From: Pollutimonas sp963712655 | Lineage (GTDB): Bacteria; Pseudomonadota; Gammaproteobacteria; Burkholderiales; Burkholderiaceae_B | Assembly (NCBI GenBank): GCA_963712655.1 | Contig: CAVQIT010000002.1 | Coordinates: 186,001-250,000, forward strand | Direction of reading: 5' to 3' | Length of the DNA stretch: 64,000 bases | Shown here: one piece after another, positions 51,545-61,321 of the stretch | Layout of the letters: each line of letters opens with the position of its first letter | Position numbering within the stretch: the stretch's first letter is position 1 | Position numbers and translations under genes: made by a program | The notes under the pieces: model-generated | Databases searched by the model: none | Told to the model about the DNA's origin: nothing | What the model saw: the letters and a program-made list of their open reading frames with translations, nothing else

Positions 51545-53341
51545 TCAACGGTTGGGCGGAACCGGGTCGACACGCAATCGCAGGCCGTCCTTTTCGATCT
51601 CCCTCCAGCGTGGCGGCGCAAGCACCGTGCGGTTTTGTGCGATCGCATCCAGCCAGTTCCGGTCGATACCGGCAATGCGGCCCTCCAGCCGCAGCGCGCC
51701 GGTCTTGTCCGTTGATTCAAGAACCAATGCCTGGCTCCAGCTGTCGGTGCCGGAAATCAATACCAGTTCCCGGTTCCCGTCATTGTCCAGGTCTACTGGC
51801 CACAGCTCGCATTGGATTATCGCGCGCAGGCACAGCGTTTCGTCTGAATTTCGCTCTTTGGCGTGCAGCCATGCCAGCAATGCCGCCGCCGTCGAGGGCT
51901 CCAAGACTGCGCCATCAGGCAGCACGCGCCATTTTTTCAGGGCTTGCGCATCTGTCAGCATGGGTTGTTCGTCCGAGGGAGCCGTTCGGGACTTGCTTGA
52001 CAGCGCATCGCGCGCCGCGGCGGCGATCTGTGGGCGGTGGGCGTCATCGGCCAGGCGCTGCAAAGCCTGGCGGCCATAACGTCCTGATTCCCTGGCCAGA
52101 TAGCCATAGTCGAAATCCTTCTCCGCCACCGCGGCGTGCTCGAGCCGGTCGATCTGGCTTGCGACGGCAATGCGTCTTGCATCGGCCAGCGGTGTGAGCA
52201 GTGCCAAAAGACCCAAACACATCAATACCGCGACCGCAATGTTGGTATGGTCCACACTCCATAGCCAACTGCGCCGGCCTTGCCGCACGCTGGCGGCGTA
52301 GCCAAGCACATAGCACGCGGCCAGCGCCAGGACGAAAGCGCCCCAGACGCGGTCCTGCGTCCAGCCATGCTGGGCGATACGCTGGTACATCGCCCAGCCG
52401 CCGATGGCCACGATGACAGGCAGCGCCAGCCATGCGATCACCAGTATCCGGCGCAGCAAAGGGGTGTAGGGTGGCGCGCCCAGTCCATCCTGGCGCGCGG
52501 TGTTGGCGAACTTTATGGCGAGCGCGGTAAACCACAGCATCGCCATGGCCGTATATTGAGTATCCAGCAGCGGCGCCAGGCCTGTAAAGGGCACCGCGAC
52601 GACCCACATGACAGCAAACAACAGCAACAGGGGCAGGAAAATCTGGTTCATCGACAGCCAGAAGCGGCGCAGCGATACGATGAACTCCCCCCTGGTCAAG
52701 GCCAGGACGAATGCGGCGGATACGGCCAGCGTCGTTGCGGGCAGGGCGAACAGGGGCCGGGTAATCAAGTCTGTCATGAGAGGCAGGCCGATGCTGCTCA
52801 TCATCATGGCCCCGGCCCACAGCACAATCCAGAATACGCCGGTTAGCGCCGCGGCCACCGCCATCATTACCGCATTGCGCCAGGCTGTCTGAAAGAGGTC
52901 TGGATAGTGCCAGCTCAATCCGAGGCCTGGTCCACGCCGCGCATGAGCGATCAAGGGGAGGGCCGTGAACCCCAGCACCGCGCATCCCAGCAAGTGCGGG
53001 AACTGATCCGGGAAGATGTCCCCCCTGCCTTCCCACACCCATATGTTGTAGGCGCCGAGCAAGGCCGCAATAAGTCCGAATCCCGCCACAATGGCAAAGC
53101 GCCTGCGCGTTGGCAGCACCTCGATGCCCTCGGTCAGGTACCAGGCCAGCGGCAGTGTCCAGGCGGCATAGAGCAGAGCCCACAAAAGGGTTGAGGCGCC
53201 ATCGAGATGTGAGAGGGCATTGATAAGCGCCCAGACGATGACTCCCTGCAGCAATCCCATGCCCAGTATGGCGTGCCGGCGTTTACGGTCGATGGAGACA
53301 AGCGTGGCCGCGTCCGCGGAGTGTGGATGGCGATTGTTCAT
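51545..53341 (-). CDS. DUF4153-domain integral membrane protein
   Basis: 598 residues. The first 410 residues contain about eleven hydrophobic helices (for example ILGMGLLQGVIVWALINAL, AVMMAVAAALTGVFWIVLW), followed by a soluble C-terminal region of about 190 residues with an EF-hand-like DLDNDGNRELVLI loop. The DUF4153 family is a membrane protein group of unknown activity. The soluble end could be a periplasmic sensor. It has its own unit, not clearly tied to the flanking clusters. Start ATG at 53341. Confidence 0.8.
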   Translation of the reverse strand: MNNRHPHSADAATLVSIDRKRRHAILGMGLLQGVIVWALINALSHLDGASTLLWALLYAAWTLPLAWYLTEGIEVLPTRRRFAIVAGFGLIAALLGAYNIWVWEGRGDIFPDQFPHLLGCAVLGFTALPLIAHARRGPGLGLSWHYPDLFQTAWRNAVMMAVAAALTGVFWIVLWAGAMMMSSIGLPLMTDLITRPLFALPATTLAVSAAFVLALTRGEFIVSLRRFWLSMNQIFLPLLLLFAVMWVVAVPFTGLAPLLDTQYTAMAMLWFTALAIKFANTARQDGLGAPPYTPLLRRILVIAWLALPVIVAIGGWAMYQRIAQHGWTQDRVWGAFVLALAACYVLGYAASVRQGRRSWLWSVDHTNIAVAVLMCLGLLALLTPLADARRIAVASQIDRLEHAAVAEKDFDYGYLARESGRYGRQALQRLADDAHRPQIAAAARDALSSKSRTAPSDEQPMLTDAQALKKWRVLPDGAVLEPSTAAALLAWLHAKERNSDETLCLRAIIQCELWPVDLDNDGNRELVLISGTDSWSQALVLESTDKTGALRLEGRIAGIDRNWLDAIAQNRTVLAPPRWREIEKDGLRLRVDPVPPNR

Positions 53342-53605
53342 GGCGTTGAAAAATCCCTAAAGGTTGGGGTCGAAATTGGCATGGGAAATCCGGCGAGATT
53401 TTGTAAAAAAATATTTTTCAATATATATGTTGTAGAAAATCATGATAATAATGGCCCAGCTTCAACCAGAGTCAGGACATATTTCCGTTTATTTATCTTG
53501 ATGGTTTCGTTTCGTCCGCGTGGGCGGGCAGCGGGCATTATCGGTCTTCCAGATTTGCACTCCAGTACAACTCACTATGGCGTGAGCCATTGAAAGGAAT
53601 TTGCG

Positions 53606-56362
53606 ATGTCGTTGATTATGGGAAATCCCTTTGAAAATTTTTTTATCGGGAGTTCGGCCGATAACGTTTCAGTTTCAATAAACGGACGCAAAGCTTTTCT
53701 GCTTTCGCCTTGCGTCGCGGCCTTGATTGCCGTGTTTGCCAGTTCGCCGGCCCAATCGCAAACGGCATTGTCCAACAGTAACACTACTATTTCCCTGCAA
53801 GCCCAAGGTTCCGGCGCATCGTTTTCGGTCGCGCCCGGCGTGCTTATCGACAGCACTGTCTTGGGCGGTCCAGGAATATCCGGTAATGCGTCCCAGGCCT
53901 GGGTGCTGAATAATCAAGGCACGATCAATGGCGCAACCTATGGCATCGACTTCAGCGCGGCGGGCAACACGCAGATTGTCAACAGCGGCACGATTGGCGG
54001 TGTGGGCGTCGGACCGGCATCGGCACCGGTCATAGTGCAAACAGGAAGCGGCAACGACCAGTTGAGCATGACCGGCGGTACGATCAACGGCGGGGTGAAT
54101 CAAGGCGACGGTAGCGACACCTTTTCCATTGGCGCCGGCGCAATAACAGGCGGCGTACAACAGGGCAGCGGCGTGGATGACTTTGCCATGACGGGCGGGA
54201 CCATCCAATCGCTTGAACAAGGTGACGGACTCGATACCTTTTTCATGTCGGGCGGCACCATCGTAAAGGGTTTCGACGACGGCGATGTCGGCAGAATGAC
54301 GGGCGGCACGATAGGTCGCGTCGATATGAAACTCGACGACAATATTTTCGATATGTCGGGCGGCACCATCGAGGGTAATCTGGTTGCCGGCTTCGGCAAC
54401 GATACGATACGGCTTTCCAACGGTTTCATCGGCGGCAACATCAGCGTAAGCGGCGGCACAGACAACGTTACCATTACCGGCGGCGAGCTGCGAGGCGAAG
54501 TGCGCATGAGCGCGGGGGTCGACACGTTTACATGGTCCGATGGCGGCAAGGTCGGGGGCTTGATCGACATGGGCCTTGGCGATGACACAGCGCTGTTGCG
54601 CAATTTGCCAAGCAGCCTGCTTGCCGGGACGGCGGGGTTCACCGGCGGCGCGGGAGTTGATGCGCTGACATTGAACAATGCCCAGACAGGCGGGATCGCC
54701 CGTTTCGCCAATTGGGAAAATGTCCAGTTGCAGCGCAATAGCCAACTGCAAATGGATGGCGATCTGGTGCTTGGCGATGCGGGGGCTTCCGGCGTTGCGG
54801 CAACCCAGACAGGCGCGTTTTCGCTGGATAGCACGAGCACGCTCTTTGCGGTGGGCGGCGTGGCTTCCAGCATCCGGCCTGTCGCGGCCGGGTCCATGGC
54901 CGATGTCAGCAATGCCGGCACACTGGATTTGCGCGGGGGCAATGCGAAGAACCGCTTGACCATAGAGGGCAATTACACCGGCCAGAATGGCCAGCTTAAG
55001 GTCGATTCGGTTTTGGGCGCGGACGATGCGCCATCCGACCGGCTGGTGGTTGCAAGGGGGCGCATCGCCGGAACGACCGGCCTGGCCGTCAATAACCTGG
55101 GCGGCATGGGCGGCTTGACGGCGCTCGACGGCATCATGGTTGTTCAGGCGGCCAATGGCGCATCCAGCGATGCCTCGGCATTCGCACTGACTGGGCCGGT
55201 GCAGGCGGGCGCCTATGATTATTACCTGTACCATGGCGGCGTAACGGAAGGAACGGCCAATAATTTTTATCTACGGTCTTCCGTTCCGGCTACCGCCGAA
55301 TTGGCGTCCGGGCAAGCGGCTCCGGTCGCGGCGCCTGTTTACGCAGGTCCGGGCCAGCAGCAGCTGGCCGCGGCGCCGCTGCCCGCGCCTGCGGCCCAGG
55401 CTGTGCCCATTTATCGTCCCGAGGTCCCGGTTTATACCGCCATGACGGGGACTGCCCGGCAACTGGCGGTTTTCACCTTGGGTACCTTCCATGATCGTCA
55501 AGGCGAACAATCCTTGCTTGACAGCCAGGGACGGCTGCCGGGCAGTTGGGCGCGGGTCTACGGCGAGAATACGGATGTTCGCTGGCAAGACGGGGCGCAG
55601 TCGGAGTTCGATGGTTCGATCAGCGGCGCGCAATTGGGCCAGGATCTTTATGCTGTTCGGCACGACAATGGCCATCAGGATCGCGTTGGCGCTTTCCTTG
55701 GGTATGCGCATGCCGATGGCGATGTCAGGGGCTTGACCGGCGGCTTCTCCCATATGAAATCCGGCGGTCTGGACATCGATGGCTATAGCGCCGGCTTGTA
55801 TTGGACGCATGTGGGACCGCAAGGCGGATACGTTGATGTCGTCGGGATGTACACGCGGCTCGACGCCGATCTGCGGTCGGTGCGCGGCATGAAAGAAAAC
55901 ACCGATGGTTCGGTCTGGACCGCGTCGGTCGAAGGAGGCTATCCAGTTGCATTGACCGATAGCGTCATCCTGGAGCCGCAGGCGCAACTGATAGGCCAGC
56001 ACGTCTCGATCGACGATCTCAGCGATAAGGTATCGAGCGTGCAATTCAAGGACTCGGACAGTTATCGCGGACGCATCGGCGTGCGTTTGAAGACTACCCT
56101 GGAATATGGCCAGGCACGCATCGAACCCTACTTGCGGGCCAATTTATGGCGCGAATTTTCCGGCACGGACGAGACGGTTTTCGCCCATACCGACAGCGTC
56201 GTTTCGCGATATGGTTCGACAACCATGCAGTGGGGCGGCGGCGTGGCCGCCAAGATCAATAAAACCCTCAGCATTTATGCCTCGGCCGATTACATCCACG
56301 ACGTTGCCGGCGGGTACCAGCGCGGCCTTCAAGGCCGCCTGGGAATGCGTATTGCGTGGTAG
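53606..56362 (+). CDS. Autotransporter with a repetitive passenger domain
   Basis: 918 residues. AAAGGAATTTGCG precedes the ATG. An extended signal peptide (residues about 26-52, core LLSPCVAALIAVFAS, cleavage near AQSQ) leads to a passenger with about nine 20-residue repeats between residues 151 and 332 of the pattern D-x-F-x-M-S/T-G-G-T-I-x-G...G-x-G, which fit a beta-helix. A 90-residue Pro/Ala linker precedes the barrel (about 640-918), which ends GMRIAW with a terminal Trp, usable by BAM. Likely an adhesin like BmaC/OmaA of Brucella, by repeat style. An AT-rich 264-bp gap precedes it (53342-53605). Confidence 0.9.
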   Translation: MSLIMGNPFENFFIGSSADNVSVSINGRKAFLLSPCVAALIAVFASSPAQSQTALSNSNTTISLQAQGSGASFSVAPGVLIDSTVLGGPGISGNASQAWVLNNQGTINGATYGIDFSAAGNTQIVNSGTIGGVGVGPASAPVIVQTGSGNDQLSMTGGTINGGVNQGDGSDTFSIGAGAITGGVQQGSGVDDFAMTGGTIQSLEQGDGLDTFFMSGGTIVKGFDDGDVGRMTGGTIGRVDMKLDDNIFDMSGGTIEGNLVAGFGNDTIRLSNGFIGGNISVSGGTDNVTITGGELRGEVRMSAGVDTFTWSDGGKVGGLIDMGLGDDTALLRNLPSSLLAGTAGFTGGAGVDALTLNNAQTGGIARFANWENVQLQRNSQLQMDGDLVLGDAGASGVAATQTGAFSLDSTSTLFAVGGVASSIRPVAAGSMADVSNAGTLDLRGGNAKNRLTIEGNYTGQNGQLKVDSVLGADDAPSDRLVVARGRIAGTTGLAVNNLGGMGGLTALDGIMVVQAANGASSDASAFALTGPVQAGAYDYYLYHGGVTEGTANNFYLRSSVPATAELASGQAAPVAAPVYAGPGQQQLAAAPLPAPAAQAVPIYRPEVPVYTAMTGTARQLAVFTLGTFHDRQGEQSLLDSQGRLPGSWARVYGENTDVRWQDGAQSEFDGSISGAQLGQDLYAVRHDNGHQDRVGAFLGYAHADGDVRGLTGGFSHMKSGGLDIDGYSAGLYWTHVGPQGGYVDVVGMYTRLDADLRSVRGMKENTDGSVWTASVEGGYPVALTDSVILEPQAQLIGQHVSIDDLSDKVSSVQFKDSDSYRGRIGVRLKTTLEYGQARIEPYLRANLWREFSGTDETVFAHTDSVVSRYGSTTMQWGGGVAAKINKTLSIYASADYIHDVAGGYQRGLQGRLGMRIAW

Positions 56363-56454
56363 GTAGGATGCGCGGACATAGCCCGCGTAATCCGACTAAA
56401 CACATTGCTCCGGAACATAAAGCGGGAAATATGCCATTTGCCTTTGGCGCGCAA

Positions 56455-57645
56455 TCAGTCGTTCCGGCCCGGTCGGGTGCGCGGCAGCCCATGCCAGAAT
56501 ATGGCCGCCGCCACGAAGCCGAATGCGCCGGTTACCGCAATGCCGGCGCCCAGGGAAATCAGGGCGGTAAAGCCCGATAGCAGGAACGGGCCCGCGCTGG
56601 TTCCCACATCGGCGATCAGGCGCCAGATGCCCAGGAATTCAGTACGTCCGATCACGGGCGAGGCGTCCGCGCCCAAGGTCATGATGATGCCTGAACCAAT
56701 GCCGTTGCCAAAGCCCATCAAGACGCATATCAGCACAAAGCTTGGCAAGCCATGCGTCAGCGGAATCGCCAAAAACGAAAGCCCCAGGACGATTGCGCAG
56801 GGCAGGGCCACCCACAGCCGGCCGTATTGATCCATGACTTTGCCGGCGGGATAGAAAACCAGCATGTCCATGCCCGACACCAGGCCGAAAACGATGGCCG
56901 TCGTGGTTGGATTCAGGCCGATATAGTCGCCCCACAAAGGGATGGCTATCTGGCGCGATGCGCGCATGGCTCCGACCAAAAGAATTCCCACGCCCAATGT
57001 CAGGAAAACCTTGCGATGCTCGTGCGCGATACTGGCCATCCTGGGTTTCAGCGCCGGTTCGGCGCTGGTTTTTGGCCGCTCTTCCAGTTCGGGTATTGCA
57101 TAGGAAAGCGCCCCTGTCGCGGCCAAGGCGACGATGGCTATCCAGTAAGCGCCGGCCAGTCCCATGCTGTGCATCAATGCGGCGGAGGCAAAGGGGCCGA
57201 TGAACATGCCGATGCGCTGGGTTCCCCCCAGCGTCGAGAAAGCCCGGGCGCGCATGCTGATGGGAACGGCCTCGATCAAATAAGTTTGCCTGGCCAGATA
57301 AAACACGGATGTTGCCATGCCCATGATCAACACGCCCAAGGCGAGCATGGCGGCATGGCTGGCCGTCAGGCACAGGACGAGCGCAAAAACGCTGAGGACC
57401 GAAGCGCCGATCAAGGAAAGGCGCTCGCCATAGCGGGATGTAATCAGCGCCGCGGGAATATTGCTGATCAGGGAACCGAAGCCGATAAGGGCCACGATAA
57501 GTCCGGACATGGCCGGCGAGGCGTTCAGATCTATGGCGCTTAGGGCGATGACAGGCAGAATGGCGCCGTTGCCTATGCCAAACAGCACGGACGGCCCAAA
57601 AGCCGGAATGATGATTTTCTTCCAGCTAAACGCAGCATTGTTCAT
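56455..57645 (-). CDS. MFS transporter (drug/metabolite exporter type)
   Basis: 396 residues with about twelve transmembrane helices. The family loop between helices 2 and 3 reads GSLISNIPAALITSRYGERLSLIGASVL (cited in part: AALITSRYGERLSL), and a second half begins near VFLTLGVGILLVGAMRASRQ. The pattern fits MFS drug-efflux proteins of the DHA1/YfcJ-like kind. It is transcribed towards the autotransporter and stands alone; the 92-bp gap between the two genes has no terminator that I can see. GAGG precedes the ATG. Confidence 0.88.
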   Translation of the reverse strand: MNNAAFSWKKIIIPAFGPSVLFGIGNGAILPVIALSAIDLNASPAMSGLIVALIGFGSLISNIPAALITSRYGERLSLIGASVLSVFALVLCLTASHAAMLALGVLIMGMATSVFYLARQTYLIEAVPISMRARAFSTLGGTQRIGMFIGPFASAALMHSMGLAGAYWIAIVALAATGALSYAIPELEERPKTSAEPALKPRMASIAHEHRKVFLTLGVGILLVGAMRASRQIAIPLWGDYIGLNPTTTAIVFGLVSGMDMLVFYPAGKVMDQYGRLWVALPCAIVLGLSFLAIPLTHGLPSFVLICVLMGFGNGIGSGIIMTLGADASPVIGRTEFLGIWRLIADVGTSAGPFLLSGFTALISLGAGIAVTGAFGFVAAAIFWHGLPRTRPGRND

Positions 57646-57882
57646 GTTCGAGGGGCCTCACATCACGATCATGCGCAATGCAGTGTTAGTTCCAAGTGTA
57701 CAGATAGCAGGGGTGCACATTGGCGTTCAGTCATTGAAACGATATCTCGGAGCTATATGCTTGTATACGAACTCTACACGATTTTGCGCCTGGCTTTTGC
57801 CGTCAAATGGGGGCGGGCAGCCCGATATCGGTTGGGCGAGGCCGGTGTTTCGAATATCAGTTTTGCATTGCCGCTCATACGA

Positions 57883-57917
57883 AAAGGCGTTCCAGTTGTT
57901 ATGACTGGAACGCCTTT
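57883..57917 (-). terminator. Terminator of the acyl-CoA dehydrogenase operon
   Basis: AAAGGCGTTCCAGT (57883-57896) and ACTGGAACGCCTTT (57904-57917) form a perfect 14-bp stem; on the minus strand it is followed by TTTTC. It lies 75 bp after the dehydrogenase stop. The rest of the 57646-57991 gap is the upstream region of the MFS gene; it has open frames on both strands but no convincing gene. Confidence 0.8.
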
Positions 57918-57991
57918 GGCGGTTGCTGGCAAGTAGTGGATGCCGGGCCGGCGCATGTTTACGGCGGGTAAACGCCGGCGCCGATTATGGC

Positions 57992-59143
57992 TTACTTGGG
58001 GGGACGCTGCGAAAAGCTGCGTTCGAATATGCCTTCCGCGATGCGGTTCTTCAGGATCTCGATCGATCCGCCGGCGATCATCCAGCCACGGCAGCGGCGC
58101 ACGCAGTATTCGACCAGCGATTCGCGGCTATAGCCCATGCCTCCCATGATTTGCAAGGCATCGTTGGCCACGTCAAAGCCGGTCTGGTTGCAGTAGGCTT
58201 TGGCAATCGCCGTTTCGGTGGCCGAAGGAAAGCCTGTGTCGGCATTGTTGGCGGCTCGGTATAGCAGCAGTTGCGCGGCATCCAGCTTGATTTTCATGTC
58301 GGCGAACTTCCATTGCAAGCCTTGGAATTCGCACAGCAGCCGTCCGAACTGTTTGCGCTGCATGGCCCAGTTGCGAGCCTCTTCATAAGCATAGCGGCCC
58401 AGGGCCAGCGACCTTGAGGTGTTGCCGATGCGTTCGACGTTAAAGCCCGCGATCTGCTTTTTGAAGCCGCCTTCGCCCAGCACCAATTGTTCATCGGGGA
58501 TAAAGGCGTTATCGAAGAAAATCTCGACCCATTCCTCGTCCGACATGAATGCCGAGCGTTTGCCCATTCTTACCCCTGGGTTCTTGGTTTCGATCAACAC
58601 CGAGCCGATGCCCTGGGTGCCGGGACCAAAGCGTACATACGCCAGGATGAAATCGGCGTGCGGGCCGTGAGTGGTAAATATCTTCGATCCGTTAATGCGC
58701 CAGCCGCCATCGTCTTTTGTCGCGGTGGTTTTCAATTCGGTAACGGCCGAGCCGGCCTCGGGTTCGGTCATGCCGACGGAGATCAAGGCTGTGCCGGCCA
58801 GCAGCGGCTTGAGGTATTTGTCTTTTTGAAAGGGCGTGCCGTACTCGGCCAGGACGCGAATCGCCCCGAAATTGCCTGCCTGTATCACATCGGCGCTGCG
58901 CGGGCATACGGAGGCCACGGTTTCAATGGCAATAACGGCATCCATCAATGATCCGCCTACACCGCCGTCTTCTTCTGAAATGGTTATCCCCAGCAGGCCT
59001 TGTTCGCTCATGGCCCGGGCGACGTCCCAGGGATACTCTAGCGAATGGGCGCGTTCGACCGCGCCGGCCAGCAGATGTTTTTCGGAGAAGCGGCGCACAG
59101 CCGACTGGAAGCTCTGTTGTTCTGGATTGAGTGTGAAGTTCAT
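57992..59143 (-). CDS. Acyl-CoA dehydrogenase
   Basis: 383 residues, a normal-length flavoenzyme introducing a double bond in an acyl-CoA. It begins MNFTLNPEQQSFQSAVRRF, with FAD/substrate segments VGMTEPEAGSAVTELKT and WRINGSKIFTTHGPHADF, and near the end QIMGGMGYSRESLVE. The position of the catalytic Glu in the classical E-G-T loop is Gly (IAGGSIEIL), a variant found in the GGT/GGS subgroup of FadE-like enzymes, where another acid residue may act. Forms an operon with the CoA ligase, 42 bp upstream. Confidence 0.9.
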   Translation of the reverse strand: MNFTLNPEQQSFQSAVRRFSEKHLLAGAVERAHSLEYPWDVARAMSEQGLLGITISEEDGGVGGSLMDAVIAIETVASVCPRSADVIQAGNFGAIRVLAEYGTPFQKDKYLKPLLAGTALISVGMTEPEAGSAVTELKTTATKDDGGWRINGSKIFTTHGPHADFILAYVRFGPGTQGIGSVLIETKNPGVRMGKRSAFMSDEEWVEIFFDNAFIPDEQLVLGEGGFKKQIAGFNVERIGNTSRSLALGRYAYEEARNWAMQRKQFGRLLCEFQGLQWKFADMKIKLDAAQLLLYRAANNADTGFPSATETAIAKAYCNQTGFDVANDALQIMGGMGYSRESLVEYCVRRCRGWMIAGGSIEILKNRIAEGIFERSFSQRPPK

Positions 59144-59185
59144 GGTTGGGAATTTCCGCTACGATCAAGCTGATAAATAAAAAAA

Positions 59186-61270
59186 TCAACGCAAGGATAT
59201 CAACGCGTCTACCGCGACGGCGCCGTCGCGGCGCACAAACAGCGGGTTGATTTCGGCTTCGGCGACGCTGGCGCCGTCGATGTTTGCCAGGCGCGAAAAT
59301 GCGGCAATGTCTGCCGCAAGGGCATCGCAATCGGCCTGGGGCAATCCGCGATAGCCGCGGATCAATTGGGTGATGCGCACTTCTTTGATCATTTCATGTG
59401 CTGTGGCGATATCCACTGGTGCCAGGCGAATCGAGAAGTCTTTCGAAAGCTCGGCGGTAATGCCGCCGGCGCCCAGCACCACGGTTGGCCCGACCAGCGG
59501 GTCGTGCCGGAAGCCCAGAATCAGTTCTAGTAAACGGCCTTCCATTTTCTGAACCAGAATGCCTTCGATATGGGCATGCGGAAGCTGCCGGCCGACGTCG
59601 GCCAGCATCTCGCTTGCCTGGCGCGCAAGGTCGGCATCGTCGGAGATGCCCACGCGCACACCGCCCGCATCTGTTTTATGGGCAATATCGCGCGAGCTGA
59701 CTTTGATGACGACGGGATAGGGAACCGTGTGGCGCAGATCGTGGGGCGATACCAATTGAGTCTGGGCGATTTTCAGTCCCAGGCCGGCCAGTATCTGGCC
59801 GGCTTCATATTCAGTAAGCAAGCCCGAGCGGGTCATGCCTTCGGGCCAGGAGAATGCCGCGCCGCTATCGCCGGACGTCGCTGCGCGGGGCGCGGAGCGC
59901 TTCAGGAACGCGGCCAACGCATCGGCGCAGGCCTCTGGACTTCGGAAGGCGGCGATTGAATGCGCCTGCAGGCGAGAGAGCGATTGCGGCGCATCGGGAG
60001 CCAAGAATGCCGCCAATGGCTTGTCGGCGGGCTTGTCGGCTTCGATCAAGGGGCGCACGGCGAGGTCGGGATGGAATTGGGCCGATGACCCCACCACGCT
60101 AAGGACGGCATCGCACCATGGCGCGGCCAGCAATTGTTCCAGCAAATCCTTGTATTGAGCGCTGGTTGCGGCCAGTGTCAGGTCGATGACGGATGTTTGG
60201 CGCAGTGTCAGGCCGCGCGCGGCCATATGTTCAATGAATTCGGCTGGAGGCGCTACCGCTTCCAGCCCATGCAGGCCCATGCTGTCGACCACCGTGGCGG
60301 CGCCTCCCCCGGTAGTGGTGATGACGGCGACACGCGGGGCGCGGCGCAAATAAGGAGCTTGCCGGGCATACTTGACTGCCAGCGGGACGATCTCGAACAA
60401 GGTTTCCAGCATCTGTACGCGAATCACGCCATGCGCCTGGAAAAAGGCGTCGATGGCTGCATCATTGCCCGCGATGGCCCCGGTATGGGATTGCGACAAC
60501 TCGCTTCCCTGGTCCGAGCGGCCCAGTTTGTACGCGACCACCGGCTTGCCGGCAGCATGGGCGCGCTGCAAGGCCGCGGCCAGGATGGGCGATGCGCGGA
60601 TGGTTTCCAGGAACAGCAGAATGACCTTGGTTTCAGGATCGTCAACCAGGGCATCGACCACTTCGCCCACCGAAATGTCGCTTTCGTTGCCGACCGATAT
60701 CGATTTGGCGAAGCCGAATCCGCGCGCCGCGGCTCGCGACAAGAGCGATCCCATCATGGAGCCGCTTTGCGACACCATGCTGATGTCGCCGGGTATCAGG
60801 TCGTCAGCCGCAAAGGCCGCGTTCACCGAGATGATCGCGCCGGCCCGGATATCGGCCAGGCCTATGCTATTGGGCCCCAAAAGGCGCAGTCCCAGTTCAT
60901 GCGCGCGCGCCACCAATTGGTCTTGACGTTTGCGGCCTTCGTCGCCCGATTCGCTGAATCCGTCGGAGTAAACCGTGACGACTTTCGCGCCGGCGGCGGC
61001 GCACTGATCCAGCAGCCCCAGTACGTGTTTGCCGGGCACCATGACAAATACATGATCCACGGGCGCCGGCAGCGATGACAGATCAGGGTAGGCTTTCTCG
61101 CCGAGGACTTCCTGGCTGCCGGGATTAATGGGATAAACGGTGCCCTTGTAGCCATGTTTGCGCATGAACAAGAGCGGGCGGGCGGTATTTTTTCCCGGAT
61201 CGCTTGACGCGCCGACCAGGGCGATGCTGCGTGGCGAAAGCAGGGCTTGTGAAAATGAGGGTGTAGGCAT
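59186..61270 (-). CDS. Acyl-CoA synthetase (ADP-forming) / ATP-grasp CoA ligase
   Basis: 694 residues, the fused alpha-beta type. The N-terminal CoA-binding domain opens SPRSIALVGASSDPGKNTARP; the ligase domain has SMVSQSGSMMGSL and the His-bearing GAIAGND region after LSQSHTG; the C-terminal ATP-grasp domain starts near residue 480 with GLLTEYEAGQILAGLGL and has ELILGFRHDPLVGPTVVLGAGG. It activates a carboxylic acid to its CoA thioester for the dehydrogenase downstream. Preceded by an MmgE/PrpD gene 51 bp upstream. Substrate unknown. Confidence 0.9.
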   Translation of the reverse strand: MPTPSFSQALLSPRSIALVGASSDPGKNTARPLLFMRKHGYKGTVYPINPGSQEVLGEKAYPDLSSLPAPVDHVFVMVPGKHVLGLLDQCAAAGAKVVTVYSDGFSESGDEGRKRQDQLVARAHELGLRLLGPNSIGLADIRAGAIISVNAAFAADDLIPGDISMVSQSGSMMGSLLSRAAARGFGFAKSISVGNESDISVGEVVDALVDDPETKVILLFLETIRASPILAAALQRAHAAGKPVVAYKLGRSDQGSELSQSHTGAIAGNDAAIDAFFQAHGVIRVQMLETLFEIVPLAVKYARQAPYLRRAPRVAVITTTGGGAATVVDSMGLHGLEAVAPPAEFIEHMAARGLTLRQTSVIDLTLAATSAQYKDLLEQLLAAPWCDAVLSVVGSSAQFHPDLAVRPLIEADKPADKPLAAFLAPDAPQSLSRLQAHSIAAFRSPEACADALAAFLKRSAPRAATSGDSGAAFSWPEGMTRSGLLTEYEAGQILAGLGLKIAQTQLVSPHDLRHTVPYPVVIKVSSRDIAHKTDAGGVRVGISDDADLARQASEMLADVGRQLPHAHIEGILVQKMEGRLLELILGFRHDPLVGPTVVLGAGGITAELSKDFSIRLAPVDIATAHEMIKEVRITQLIRGYRGLPQADCDALAADIAAFSRLANIDGASVAEAEINPLFVRRDGAVAVDALISLR

Positions 61271-61321
61271 GGTTCTGTTAACTATGAATGGAAGAAGGCA
61301 TTGGAAAAAGGGCTCCCGCGG

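Noticed and set aside
51545..53341. Calling the membrane protein a transporter or sensor kinase
   Set aside because: No kinase, permease or known transporter motif is visible; only the DUF4153 layout is supported.
57646..57937. Short open frames of about 60 codons on both strands
   Set aside because: They run through the operon terminator, have no ribosome site or motif, and one is the mirror of the other.
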